64,000 nt of DNA from Prinsepia uniflora (lineage: Eukaryota; Streptophyta; Magnoliopsida; Rosales; Rosaceae). The position numbers and the translations under genes are program-made. Under the pieces are notes generated by a model, which saw only the letters and a list, made by a program, of their open reading frames with translations, was not told where the DNA came from and did no database searches. Numbering within the stretch: position 1 is the stretch's first letter; each line of letters opens with the position of its first letter. This document shows, piece after piece, positions 1-9,570 of this stretch. The DNA is taken from contig CM064872.1 of assembly GCA_032719365.1 (NCBI GenBank), positions 20,305,572 through 20,369,571 of the forward strand. The letters are read 5' to 3'.

Positions 1-3000
1 CGTCAATCTCGCCTGTCACTCACTTTAACAGGTCAGCTATACTAAGCTGACATCAAATCGGTTTTTCAGCCTACCACTCTGACACTTTCCAATCCTTAGT
101 CGTCAGGCTGACATATGCACTCCTACTGAGGGCTATCACATCCAAGCTGACATTCTACTCAGCATCCGATTAGGAAAACATCCGCTAGATTCTGCCGTCA
201 CAATTGCACGAATCTCACCTCGCACATCATACTCAAATCTGCGGCATTTATCGACCTCGGTACTCACATCAGTCAATTCTCTCGTTTTCCCATACTCATG
301 CTGACTCTCACTAGAGTCCCATCACTACATACTAATCCGAACCCGTCGAATAACTATTCATTCAATTACCATGACATGCCAAATTGACTTCGTACGGAAG
401 CCAATCCCATTGACAACTATTGTGACCAGCCAGCAACTCCCGGCTCCACTGCGATTTCTTCGCGCTACTTTGATCTCGACTTACCCTCAAGTCTCCACAT
501 CATATCTTATGTCACTCAGAAACCTACACTGAAATCTTGACTCATCTCGAGTCTCAAACTGTCGTCTCACGCATCTTGTCGATACACAATCGACATCTCA
601 CCATCCTGGGTGTATTTAGACCCCTTCGAATACTTGCTAGCAAAGGTAATCACATATAAAATCACTAGGGTTCCTCTGGCCCACATGGCTCTGAGCACTC
701 GGCTCACATAATCACTGAACCCTCTCAATCCACTCTGCTCGAGCACACATTATTCGACGTCTGGTCAACATCTCATCATGTTGGACCACGTTCGATCATA
801 GTCCTCGTCGGACTGTCACCATCGAATCTAATCCGATTATTATCTTATGTCCATCTAGGACTCGTCTGAGGATCCTACCATATCAGTCAGACTGGGTAAC
901 CCCATCGTCCAATGTGCACTGTACATAGGTGCACCCACATTATGTCAATCATCCAGGCACTACTTAGGCTTGCTCAGGGACTGCACTCGGGCTACGTTCA
1001 AACACGTAACAATCCCATATTACCGACCACGTTCCAATCATCTATCCTAGCCAAACCTCACTATACTCAACGTCCTCTCGAAGTCATCATGGTCACCTGA
1101 CCAACAACACTCCAGAGATAAATCCAGCCAGTTCACTAACCAATCTCATTCCTTGGTTTGTTCCAAAGGTTAACCGACTCACGTCACTAAGACATACCAA
1201 ACTCGAACCTGTCGGTTACTTGTCACAGTCCAACAACACTCCATACAATCACTCCATCATATCCAACCACTGTCTTGTCATCTCACCAACTATTCCAAAA
1301 GATTATTCAACTGTCTTACAATACGATTCTTTTCTACTCCTAGCTTAGCATAATCAACAATACGATTCTCCTTGATAACGGCCAGACTTCGGTTTACTCA
1401 ACTCACGGTCACCACAATCATCTCAATCATCTAGAGAATCTTGATCGTCACCATACCACCTGATCCATTCGGTCCTAGGTGGATCCACCATCCTCACGAG
1501 CCTCGACCCTCGTTGGTCTCAACTAGCTCTCTCAGCCAATGTAACATGACCCATAATACCAACATGGGTCCACTACTTCCGATACTCCTGCGTCACATCT
1601 GGTGATGCTAAGTACCATCTACTGTTCAAGTCATTCAAATTTGACTCACCGCCTAGGTGTTCAGTTCTTACACCCTCTTTAAACCCTTTATCTATCATAT
1701 CACTCCTCATTGACCCACATAAGGAAAGTCTAAGATGATGACATCAAAATTCATCCTATGTCATCCTGCGACACCGAGCACCATCTCCTAAAGAGCAGAA
1801 AATGAGAAGCCTCTCTCATCGACTTCGGAGTACCCATCACTAATGTGGAATCAAACACTCTTCTCATTGTCTCAATCATAACTTCTCTTGATTTCGAGGT
1901 TCCAACCATGTTGGAAGCGACTTAGGTATTCTTCTAAGTCCTCAACTCAGCTCTCATGGGATCACCCATCCTGGAGTGAGAACTCCTAGGAGAAGAAAGT
2001 GTATTTATTAGTAGTTGGTTCCAAACCAACTCTCCGAATGTGGTAACCACCACTCTCACCAACAACACATCGAGAAACTCCAACACAACCTGAAACTCAC
2101 CCCAAGAGTGCTAAGCTAACTAGGGCATCACACACGTGTCCCCAGTCCTTCACGACCGTTCAGTCGAATTCTCACGGCCTCCAAGGTGTCACTCTCGTGG
2201 ACATTAACCACGTGTCCGTAATCTTCAACCTTAGTATCCAACTCACCTGTCCGTTTATACTGTTTATGGACATCCAAAAGGATGTCATCCTTCACTATCT
2301 GATTCTCACGTTTCTACCTTTACAGGTTCAACTCCTGCACCCACACTTGTGCAATTCGTCCAAAACGAGCTAGGTTATCCTTCACTAATCCAGGTATACC
2401 CCATGCCTCACACTGAGCCACCCGAGATCATCTATGTCCTGCTCAGTGCCCATCGAACTCACAAGTTTGCCACACTCAAGGCACACCATGCCACACCACA
2501 TTCATACCGTGGCATCCTCTACCAATTAAAATCCCTCTAGGATTTAACACATGAATACATGGTATTTCATGCCACATAGGATCAAACGTTCATTTTCCCA
2601 ACAGTCTTAACTAGGGGCGTCCACGACCTCCACTGATACCACTTTGGCACAACCTCTATCTGACATGACCGCTCAACGGTCCCGACTCCCAAAGTCGTCA
2701 TATTGTGACAACTGGTCAATTAGGTCTCATCCACCAGTAACATTACGGCTCTAAGCCGTTGGATTCACATGTACATCGATCCTAATCGGAACCAAACCTC
2801 ACCAAAACACGACATCCTATGCATATCGAACCCTAAACCATCGCACCACGTGCCCAACATAACCTCACCAGGGTTCAATTCCACGAAGTCTTCGTACTCT
2901 CATTCTTACTATCAGGTTGATGACGGGCTATTACCACTGCAGAGATATCACATCCAGCACTTGCGCGTCACTCTAAGAGCAATCTCATGCTCTGATACCA

Positions 3001-3003
3001 ACT
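1..3003 (-). mobile_element. Internal region of a minus-strand LTR retrotransposon, no coding capacity left
   Basis: The right edge carries the reverse complement of an initiator-Met primer site at 2989-3000, followed by three bases and then an LTR beginning at 3004. The sequence to the left should therefore be the leader and internal part of an element read on the minus strand. No frame longer than about 110 codons exists on either strand, and I recognise no gag, protease, RT or integrase motif, so this is either a very old copy or a non-coding large derivative. The plus strand is notably C-rich and G-poor. The other LTR would lie outside the window to the left. The primer site and its spacing are seen directly; the extent to base 1 is inferred. 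Confidence 0.5.
2989..3000 (-). promoter_or_regulatory. Primer-binding site, initiator-Met tRNA type
   Basis: On the minus strand this reads TGGTATCAGAGC, the standard plant initiator-methionine tRNA primer site. It lies three bases inside the LTR end (TGACA read on the plus strand at 3004). It fixes the orientation of the retrotransposon and of the large LTR family in this window: the TGACAGGACCC end is the downstream end of the LTR. Confidence 0.75.
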
Positions 3004-3051
3004 TGACAGGACCCGTGCCAACCCCCCTAGATTATCGTGGGATGTTCCTAT
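3004..3051 (-). repeat. LTR edge of the element at 1-3003
   Basis: The segment starts TGACAGGACCC and then contains a CCCCCCTAGATTATCGTGGGATGT stretch, close to the edges at 3884, 24586 and 33474 and to the reverse complement of 60146. It is the end of an LTR read on the minus strand. It stops after about 48 bases, where an unrelated AT-rich segment begins. Confidence 0.5.
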
Positions 3052-3882
3052 TGATAAGCCTTGAATTAAGCATCATTATATACATTTTAAGCTTATCTTT
3101 TAATTTTTAAATACGAAACAATTTTAGAAAATAATATATTTTGTGGGAATGTGCAGAAGTAGATAGAGCTTGGAATTACGAGAATTTAGGCGAAAGAATC
3201 ACTTCAATCGGAGTTATATCGAACAAGTTATGATTGAAACAAAAGAGGCCACCAAAAAGAGCTAGGAGTTTCAGTAGAGGGCTATCGAATCTCGATAAAC
3301 ATCTTAATAAGACATTCGGCCAGGTGCAACCGACCTGGGAAAATGGGGTTCGGCGCGCGTGCACCGAACCTCTCTGACCCTTCCTCAGCGTGCGTTTACC
3401 GACTGTCCTTGCCCCGCTTCGGCCAGTGTCTGCCGAATTTCCTTCCTCCTTCCTTCCACGTTGACTACGCCGTTGACCACCGAATATCAATCCTGAATTT
3501 CGGCCAACACCTACCGAAACGTTTCCCTTCTTTCAGCAGCTTCCTACTGAGCCGATTCTTATTCAATTCAAGTAACTTTTTCCTTCATTTTTGAGGCAAA
3601 TTGTCCATTTCAAGCTTGGATTTGTTTCCTTTTTATTTAGGAAACCTTTTCTAATTAATACTTTTATTACTTTTTTCCTTTAGGACATTAATTTAATTAG
3701 TTTAATCATTTTTCTTTTAGGATTTAAATTGTAAACTCTTATTTATTTGAGGATTAATTTTCTCTTATAAATAGAGAGACTTAGGTTATTTGTAAAAGGT
3801 CGCTCATTATTTACATCAAAGCTTTGCTTAACCAAATTTCTTTCCTTTTAAACCAAAATTTCTTTTACAAAAGTAAACTACA
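3052..3882 (+). repeat. AT-rich LTR-like segment with a TATA box
   Basis: The segment begins TGATAAGCC and ends ACTACA, so it has TG...CA termini. It contains TATAAATAGAGAG near 3770, followed by a T-rich leader, as in many plant LTR promoters. That favours a plus-strand solo LTR of about 831 bp. The five bases outside each end (cctat and ctgtt) do not match, so insertion as a unit is not proven. The alternative is that 3004-3882 is one minus-strand LTR. Confidence 0.4.
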
Positions 3883-4320
3883 CTGTTGGGACCATCCCAA
3901 ATCCCCCGGGATTAACGTGGGACGTGCCTGCTCCCGTTTGACACGAAGTGTCAGACCAGGGATAATTTCAACCTCAACCCTACCAGGGCTTCCAGACTGC
4001 GCTAGGATCTGGAGGAGGAGTGTGATGTCTCGGTCTCTACTACAGCCCGCATCCGCAATCAACCTGAAGGGAATTAAAAACAAGAAAAAACTGTGAGTAG
4101 ACGAAACTACAGTTTACAAAATTCATTTATAACAAGACATTTATGCCCTTCACTAAAAAGCATGCATGCATTCGAAAACCATTTATCAAACCATTTCTCA
4201 AATCATTAAACCATTAGGGCCTTGGCCCAAAACCGTAAATCAAGTACATGGGAACTCAGCCCAAATCAATACACGTGGGTCTCAGCCCAAATCATTCTCT
4301 GTAAAACATCAGACACAGAC

Positions 4321-4347
4321 ATATATATATATATATATATATATATA
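4321..4347. repeat. AT dinucleotide microsatellite
   Basis: About 13 AT units lie inside the truncated LTR. Confidence 0.9.
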
Positions 4348-4899
4348 ACCCATCCTTGGCATCTTATATGCCCAATCAAGACCCGTCACGATATATCTAA
4401 GTATGCATACTACTTGGGGTCTCACTCTGAGTCTACCCCGAGGATCTACGACGTCTGGGAGGATCAGTCCAAAATCCAGGATCTACGACGTCTGGAGGAC
4501 TGTCTGCGGACCCAGTCCAAGACTACATCATATCTCTCACTCCTGGAATGTACTCTCTCTTGGAGTTACTCATTTCAGGTAGTGGATCGTGACTCTCCAT
4601 GATCTACGATGTCTGGAGGAGACCATTCATACGGGATGGTATATACATTTTCAAATACCTTCTTTCAAATCACAATTCAATTGGGTCTCATACCCGAGCG
4701 TCTCAACAGGATTCCTCGAATCCGATTCAAATCCAATTTCACACGCCTCAGCCTAAATCCACAGTTCAATGGGGCCTCAAGCCCGATTTCACAATCAACG
4801 GGGCCTCAAGCCCGATATCACAACTAACTGGGCCTCAAGCCCGATACCATAAATCAACTGGGCCTTAAGCCCGAATTCATAAACCAACGGGGCCCCCGG

Positions 4900-5221
4900 T
4901 GTAAGACCCGTGTCCTGGAGTGAACGGTGAACGATCCCACATTCCTGCGAGGGGGGAATGGTCTGGGAAGGGAATGGTGGTGTGCCTTAAAGGTGTAGGC
5001 ACACACCTATCTAGCATGAGGCCTTTTGGGAGCTCAGTGGCTTTGGGGGGGATTGGAACCCCAAAGTTAAGCGAGTTGAGGCTGGTGCAATTCCAGATGG
5101 GTGACCCCCTGGGAAGTTGCACTGTGAGCTCCCAAAAACAAAACCGTGAGGGCGAGGCCCAAAGCGAACAATATCGTGCTAGATGAATCGGGATCTGACA
5201 GAAGAGGGTCGGGTCCTGACA
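4900..5221 (+). repeat. Cassandra 5' LTR
   Basis: The LTR has TG...CA ends. Its 5S-like domain lies at 5028-5133, and the G run before GGAACC is 7 long (5045-5051). Confidence 0.9.
5028..5133 (+). promoter_or_regulatory. 5S rRNA-like Pol III promoter domain (left LTR)
   Basis: The domain contains AACCCCAAAGTTAAGCGAG (box A region) and GATGGGTGACCCCCTGGGAA (box C region), matching the internal control region of plant 5S rRNA in order and spacing. This is the hallmark of Cassandra LTRs. It is not a functional 5S gene, because both flanks differ from 5S rRNA. Confidence 0.85.
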
Positions 5222-5292
5222 ATTTGGTATCAGAGCCAGACCCCGACCGGGAAGTGTGCCAGCGAGGACGCTGGGCCTTAAGGGGGGTGGAT

Positions 5293-5627
5293 TGTAAGAC
5301 CCGTGTCCTGGAGTGAACGGTGAACGATCCCACATTCCTGCGAGGAGGGAATGGTCTGGGAAGGGAATGGTGGTGTGCCTTAAAGGTGTAGGCACACACC
5401 TATCTAGCATGAGGCCTTTTGGGAGCTCAGTGGCTTTGGGGGGGGGGGGGGGGGGGGATTGGAACCCCAAAGTTAAGCGAGTTGAGGCTGGTGCAATTCC
5501 AGATGGGTGACCCCCTGGGAAGTTGCACTGTGAGCTCCCAAAAACAAAACCGTGAGGGCGAGGCCCAAAGCGGACAATATCGTGCTAGATGAATCGGGAC
5601 CTGACAGAAGAGGGTCGGGTCCTGACA
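5293..5627 (+). repeat. Cassandra 3' LTR with an expanded G tract
   Basis: It is nearly identical to the 5' LTR except for a run of 20 G at 5438-5457 in place of 7. The 13 extra bases account exactly for the length difference between the LTRs. Confidence 0.9.
5421..5539 (+). promoter_or_regulatory. 5S rRNA-like Pol III promoter domain (right LTR)
   Basis: It has the same box A and box C motifs as the left copy. The G20 tract lies between the 5' part of the domain and box A, so it changes the domain geometry. Confidence 0.8.
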
Positions 5628-6885
5628 CCCGGCCCGATCGTATAACTCAAATGGGCATCTGGCCCGAATTCTCATCAAATCAAATGGACTCCAAGTCCGA
5701 GAGTTTGTAAACCAAATGAGTCTCATGCTTGATTCCATATTTTTAAATCCGAAATCATTTCATTTAAACCATCATAGAAAGCACAGCACGTATATGCACC
5801 ATATAAAACCGAAAACCTCGAAATACGTGCAAATACGTAAATACTAACTACCACAAAAAAATGCACTCATGGCATCACAAAACTTGTATTTAAACTCATA
5901 TAAAACATTTATGCATGCATCTATTTAGAAAACAAATTCCACTCATAGACCGTCCAAAGCTGCGCCTCAATATGCACGCCATAAGCCTCTCCCGGGCCAA
6001 TCACCGCCACCGGGACTCCAAAAACTGTCCAAATCATTTTAGAGGGTTACTAACTACCTCATTAACCTCTCATTGAAGCCCTGTAATTTTCTCAAATTTT
6101 TAACTATTTTAAAACTCAATCCTAAACCTTCGGACACCCCGAACTATATCGAAACGATGTCCGATCAACTCGAAACTTGTCCCAAAATGTTCGTTACATC
6201 GAAAGGATGATTTCATATGTTGAAGTCACCGTCAAATTCTCCCCCACGCGCCACCCAAGGGCCTTGCGTGTGGGCTTCATGCGCCCCGCACAGTGTCACC
6301 AGCAAACTTCGGCAGACCAGGTCTGAACCAGTCTGCTGGTTTTCTGTCCGACCAGACCGGCGAAACCGGTCCAGCCCCATTCCTCTCTCATTTTTGGTCG
6401 GATTTCATCCCTTATAATTCCAATCTCTTTCTCTTTTCATTTCCTACCTATCTATGTGATTAAATCTAAGAAAACAATCCTAAAACCCATTGGTTCAGAA
6501 AACCATTTTGAACCCAAAACTCCATTCTATGTTCTGGGCACTTCTAGGGGCCAAAGCTTCAACCTAAGGGTTCCATTTAGTTCCTAAGGTCTCGAAAAAC
6601 GTATTAGGAGGTCAGATTTAGGTTAACTTGGCCGGAAACCAAATTCGGTGGCTAGCCGCCGAAATTCCTCTCTGCTGTCAATCCGGCTGCTCAACCATCC
6701 TCCGCCGCTCAAAACCATCCCCTAATCATCCTACCAGCCCCCTAAACACAACCTAATCAATAGATACCCTCCTTAACGTCCAAATCACGAAATTGAAATT
6801 TCAAAACGAAAAGGGGTTTGGGTTTTCACCTGTTTCCTGGGCCATCGCCGTCGTCCACGGCGGTCCTGTCCTCACCCAGCCACCG

Positions 6886-7179
6886 AGTATAAATTATTGT
6901 GACTTGGTAATTCTCTTCAACTTCTTCCGTATTTCTAACCCCGAGCCTGTTGGAATTGGCTGTTTTTATGGGGACAAATAACAGGTCATTTGTTTGTACT
7001 TGGATTAACCGTCAGGTTTTGATGAGCCCTGAATCACCCCCTGAGTCAGTGTCATCAATTGTAACCATGTGGACTATTAGACTTGATACATATCAGTATT
7101 TATCCTGATATGATGCTCTCTAATTTGGGTGTTTTCCCGATCTGAGGAACTAATTATATTTTCATTTACTCACATATAG
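6886..7179. other. Intron-like DNA upstream of the NLE exon
   Basis: This is T-rich sequence without a recognisable product. It ends in a good acceptor (ttcatttactcacatatag) directly before the Notchless-like exon, so it is probably part of the original intron of that gene. Confidence 0.4.
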
Positions 7180-7317
7180 GTAGCTTTGGAAAGGTATAAC
7201 AAAATGAAAGGAAATTCCCCTGAAAGATTGGTTTCTGGATCCAATGATTTTACAATGTTTCTATGGGAACCTTTTATCATCAAAAAGACCAAAACTCGCA
7301 TGACAGGCCATCAACAG
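7180..7317 (+). pseudogene. NLE1: Single exon of a Notchless (NLE) WD40 gene
   Basis: 138 bases translate to 46 codons without a stop. The peptide includes SPERLVSGSNDFTMFLWEP and ends with RMTGHQQ. This is the characteristic linker and WD40 blade of plant Notchless homologues, which act in maturation of the 60S ribosomal subunit in the nucleus. The exon has a clean acceptor at 7178-7179 and a clean donor (CAG|gtaaat) at 7318. I find no neighbouring NLE exons within 2 kb on either side, so this is an isolated exon with partial introns, consistent with capture by a transposon or a relic of a lost gene. The family assignment is from memory of the protein; no search was possible. Confidence 0.7.
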
Positions 7318-9570
7318 GTAAATAATCTCATGTTTGGTTTTAAGTTGTAGTCCTAGTTGTTGATCAGAGTTCAATAGTACCTTAGTAGTTCCGGTTTTTC
7401 TTATGAGTTATGACTTAAAATGCTTTGTCAGCTGACTTGGGTCCCAGTCTTCTATTTGGATCGTTAATTTTTTCTTTAGGCTTGCTATGATAGTTGCATC
7501 TTTTATATTTGTAAATCGTGATGGTTTCACCACCCTCTCTCTTATATCAAGCTGATGTTTAAACAATGTCATGCCAATCATTAGACAGTGTTTATTTGAT
7601 CTGTAGTTCTGGGTGATAGTTTGGGTTCAATTCTCTACCTGATGTTTTTATTTTGACCGGTTGTTCTCTTACTGCTAGTATATTTTAGTCGTATGCATGA
7701 TGCAAAGTCATGACAGTATAGTTTTGAACTTAGAACTCTGATTACTGTTTGTTCTTTAAGGTTATTGGTTATAGTAAAAGCCTATATAAAGGTAAGAGCC
7801 CAAGCTAGTGAGTACGACGGGTTTTTTGGATTTGAAGGGGACTTTTATTTTGTTAATTTCTAATTTTCAAGTTTGAAAGAAAGGCACCCACTTGACCCCG
7901 CGTCTCCCGTATTGGGTTGAAATTTGAAGGTGGAAGGACAATAAGATGAATGTTTATCGTGGTAAAAGTTTGGTTGGCATGACATTAATCCCTCAGCTCA
8001 GTGTATGGAGTGGAATTGTATTATTGTTTGAATTTTTAGCAGTTTGTGTTGGCCATGGTGTTGGGGGGTTTTTTTTAGTATAAAAGGGACAAGTGACGAG
8101 TTGAAGTATCAGAAAGATGGTTAGAGATTGATTTTAGGTTACCATTGATTGGACTTTCAAGATTACTTCATTTCTTTTGGTTGTAGAAATCCTCAAGTAT
8201 GATTTTTACTTGGAGTATGATGTTCTTGAATTTGGATTTAAGATCCATTTACAATCTATAACTGTTGCAGAGGTCACGTCTTTCCTTGAAGTGGAACGAT
8301 TACATCGCCCAGGAGGAAAGATAGGAATCTTTGGCCATCAATTACAGTGGGCAAATGAAGATAAGGAGTGAAGGACAGGATTTTATAAGGATACCTACAA
8401 ATGTGTAACTTTTGTTACTACTTTCATTATGCAAACATGGTCCCATGTCAAACCCATAATTTGAAGTTGTCTTATAAATTTTGTTACTTTGATAAAGGCA
8501 GTCCAGTGTGACTTTCATACGGTTGATGAAGCATTTATGCAGTAGCTCACCATTGCAAAAGTATGTAACACATTCAATTCTAATTTTTGTGGACATCCAT
8601 GATTCATACTCAAATGAATAACAATTCCTATTTTACAATTACAACATGAAAGGAGTTAAATAAAATATGCAACATGTAGGATGGTATATTAATAGGAAGC
8701 AAAGATATATACATTGCAGGGCAATTTGAAAGCACTAGCATCGGAACTGAACAGAAGAGTGAGTATATATACATTATCATTTACAAAGGATAATCTGAAG
8801 GACCACCGGACCACGCCCACCTAGGGTTCGTTTGATAACTCAACTACAAATTGGTGCGGATGGAAGTCCTACGCTCCTAAATGTGGTCTGAAATCACATT
8901 ATCATTTACAAATGATGCATCGAATCCACATGAACACCATATTCAAATGTTTAACGGCATAGGGAAATACTCCAATCTTCATGACAGTAACAAGTGTTCA
9001 AGCAATCCTGATCAGAAAGGACAATTGTGGCTAATCTGTACTCACCCACATTGGACGGCAGGATTCCCCTGAACAGGAAATATTTAGTGTTAATAAAGTC
9101 TCGCATAAGTAATAATAAAACATTTACAAATGCCAAATACTAAATGTCAGTGTCAATTGGAAGGTACCTGGATTTCCATTATGGATGCCTGTTACATTTG
9201 CACACGAAACATAAGCAATCAGTGTCAATTGGAAGAACAACACTCAATAGCGCACATGAAATATGTGGAAAGGACACGGGTGTTGGCATATATTGAAAGC
9301 GTTGACGTGAGAAGGTTCCAACGGTAGAAAGGTAGTAACAAATACAAGAATTATGTAATCCTACTAAAGAAGGGAATTCAACACAACTGAACACATCAGG
9401 AAACACCATAATTGGCATCACAAATGCTACACTACTAAGACGAAGCGCGTGTATACCAACCTCAATGATAGGTTGGAACGACTATTATTAGGTTAATTGC
9501 ACCTCCCAGACTTAATTTGGTTGATCATGCAATTCATACGATAGAACCACTACAAACTACAGAATGGATG
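7318..9570. other. No recognisable gene; intron-like and repeat-like DNA
   Basis: The first part looks like the intron downstream of the NLE exon. A plus frame at about 8177-8371 (ends FGHQLQWANEDKE) is open but unlike anything I know. The phrase acattatcatttacaaa occurs near 8768 and 8898, and cagtgtcaattggaag near 9149 and 9219. The end nearest 9570 should hold the 3' UTR of the minus-strand transposase. I could not locate a terminal inverted repeat. Confidence 0.35.

Larger units (their letters stand above)
4900..5627 (+). mobile_element. Cassandra TRIM retrotransposon, complete, single 5S domain per LTR
   Basis: LTRs at 4900-5221 (322 bp) and 5293-5627 (335 bp) both run TGTAAGACCC...TGACA. 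The internal region is only 71 bp. It holds the primer site TGGTATCAGAGC at about 5224-5235 and ends in the purine tract AAGGGGGGTGGA. A five-base target duplication, cccgg, lies at 4895-4899 and 5628-5632. There is no coding capacity, as expected for a TRIM that depends on enzymes from other elements. I count three substitutions between the LTRs plus one G-tract length change, so the copy is young. It landed inside a GGGCC...GGCCC hairpin unit of the surrounding LTR. Confidence 0.93.
4771..5745. repeat. Phased hairpin array inside the LTR, split by Cassandra
   Basis: GGGCC-loop-GCCCGAT units begin at about 4771, 4801, 4830, 4860 and 4890, a 29-30 base period. They resume after the Cassandra insertion near 5655 (GGGC...GCCC) and 5686 (GGACT...AGTCC). 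Each unit can form a 4-5 base stem. The stem sequence changes between units while pairing is kept. Confidence 0.7.
3884..6885 (-). repeat. Truncated large gypsy-type LTR, minus orientation
   Basis: The start (TGTTGGGACCATCCC, then CCCCCGGGATTA) and the body match the LTRs at 24586-27261 and 33474-36402: the GTGTCAGACCAGGGATAAT block, the phrase ending in GAGTGGACGAAACT, a hairpin array, a block near 5800-5950 with cgtgcaaatacgtaaat and catttatgcatgcat, and the cacgcgccaccc region near 6245. Copies of a gatctacgacgtctggagga phrase occur near 4441, 4478 and 4599. The usual end (GGGCCGTTACA) is missing, and similarity stops near 6885. A Cassandra element interrupts it at 4900-5627. Confidence 0.6.

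Noticed and set aside
3176..3490. A 104-codon minus-strand frame
   Set aside because: It lies across an LTR-like segment with a TATA box and has no domain.
5028..5133. A true 5S rRNA gene
   Set aside because: Only the internal control region matches. The ends differ from 5S rRNA and the unit sits in a TG...CA LTR with a primer site, so it is Cassandra.
4877..5738. A 197-codon minus-strand frame and neighbours across the single Cassandra
   Set aside because: The frame spans both LTRs and the G20 tract, which encodes a proline run. It is non-coding TRIM sequence.
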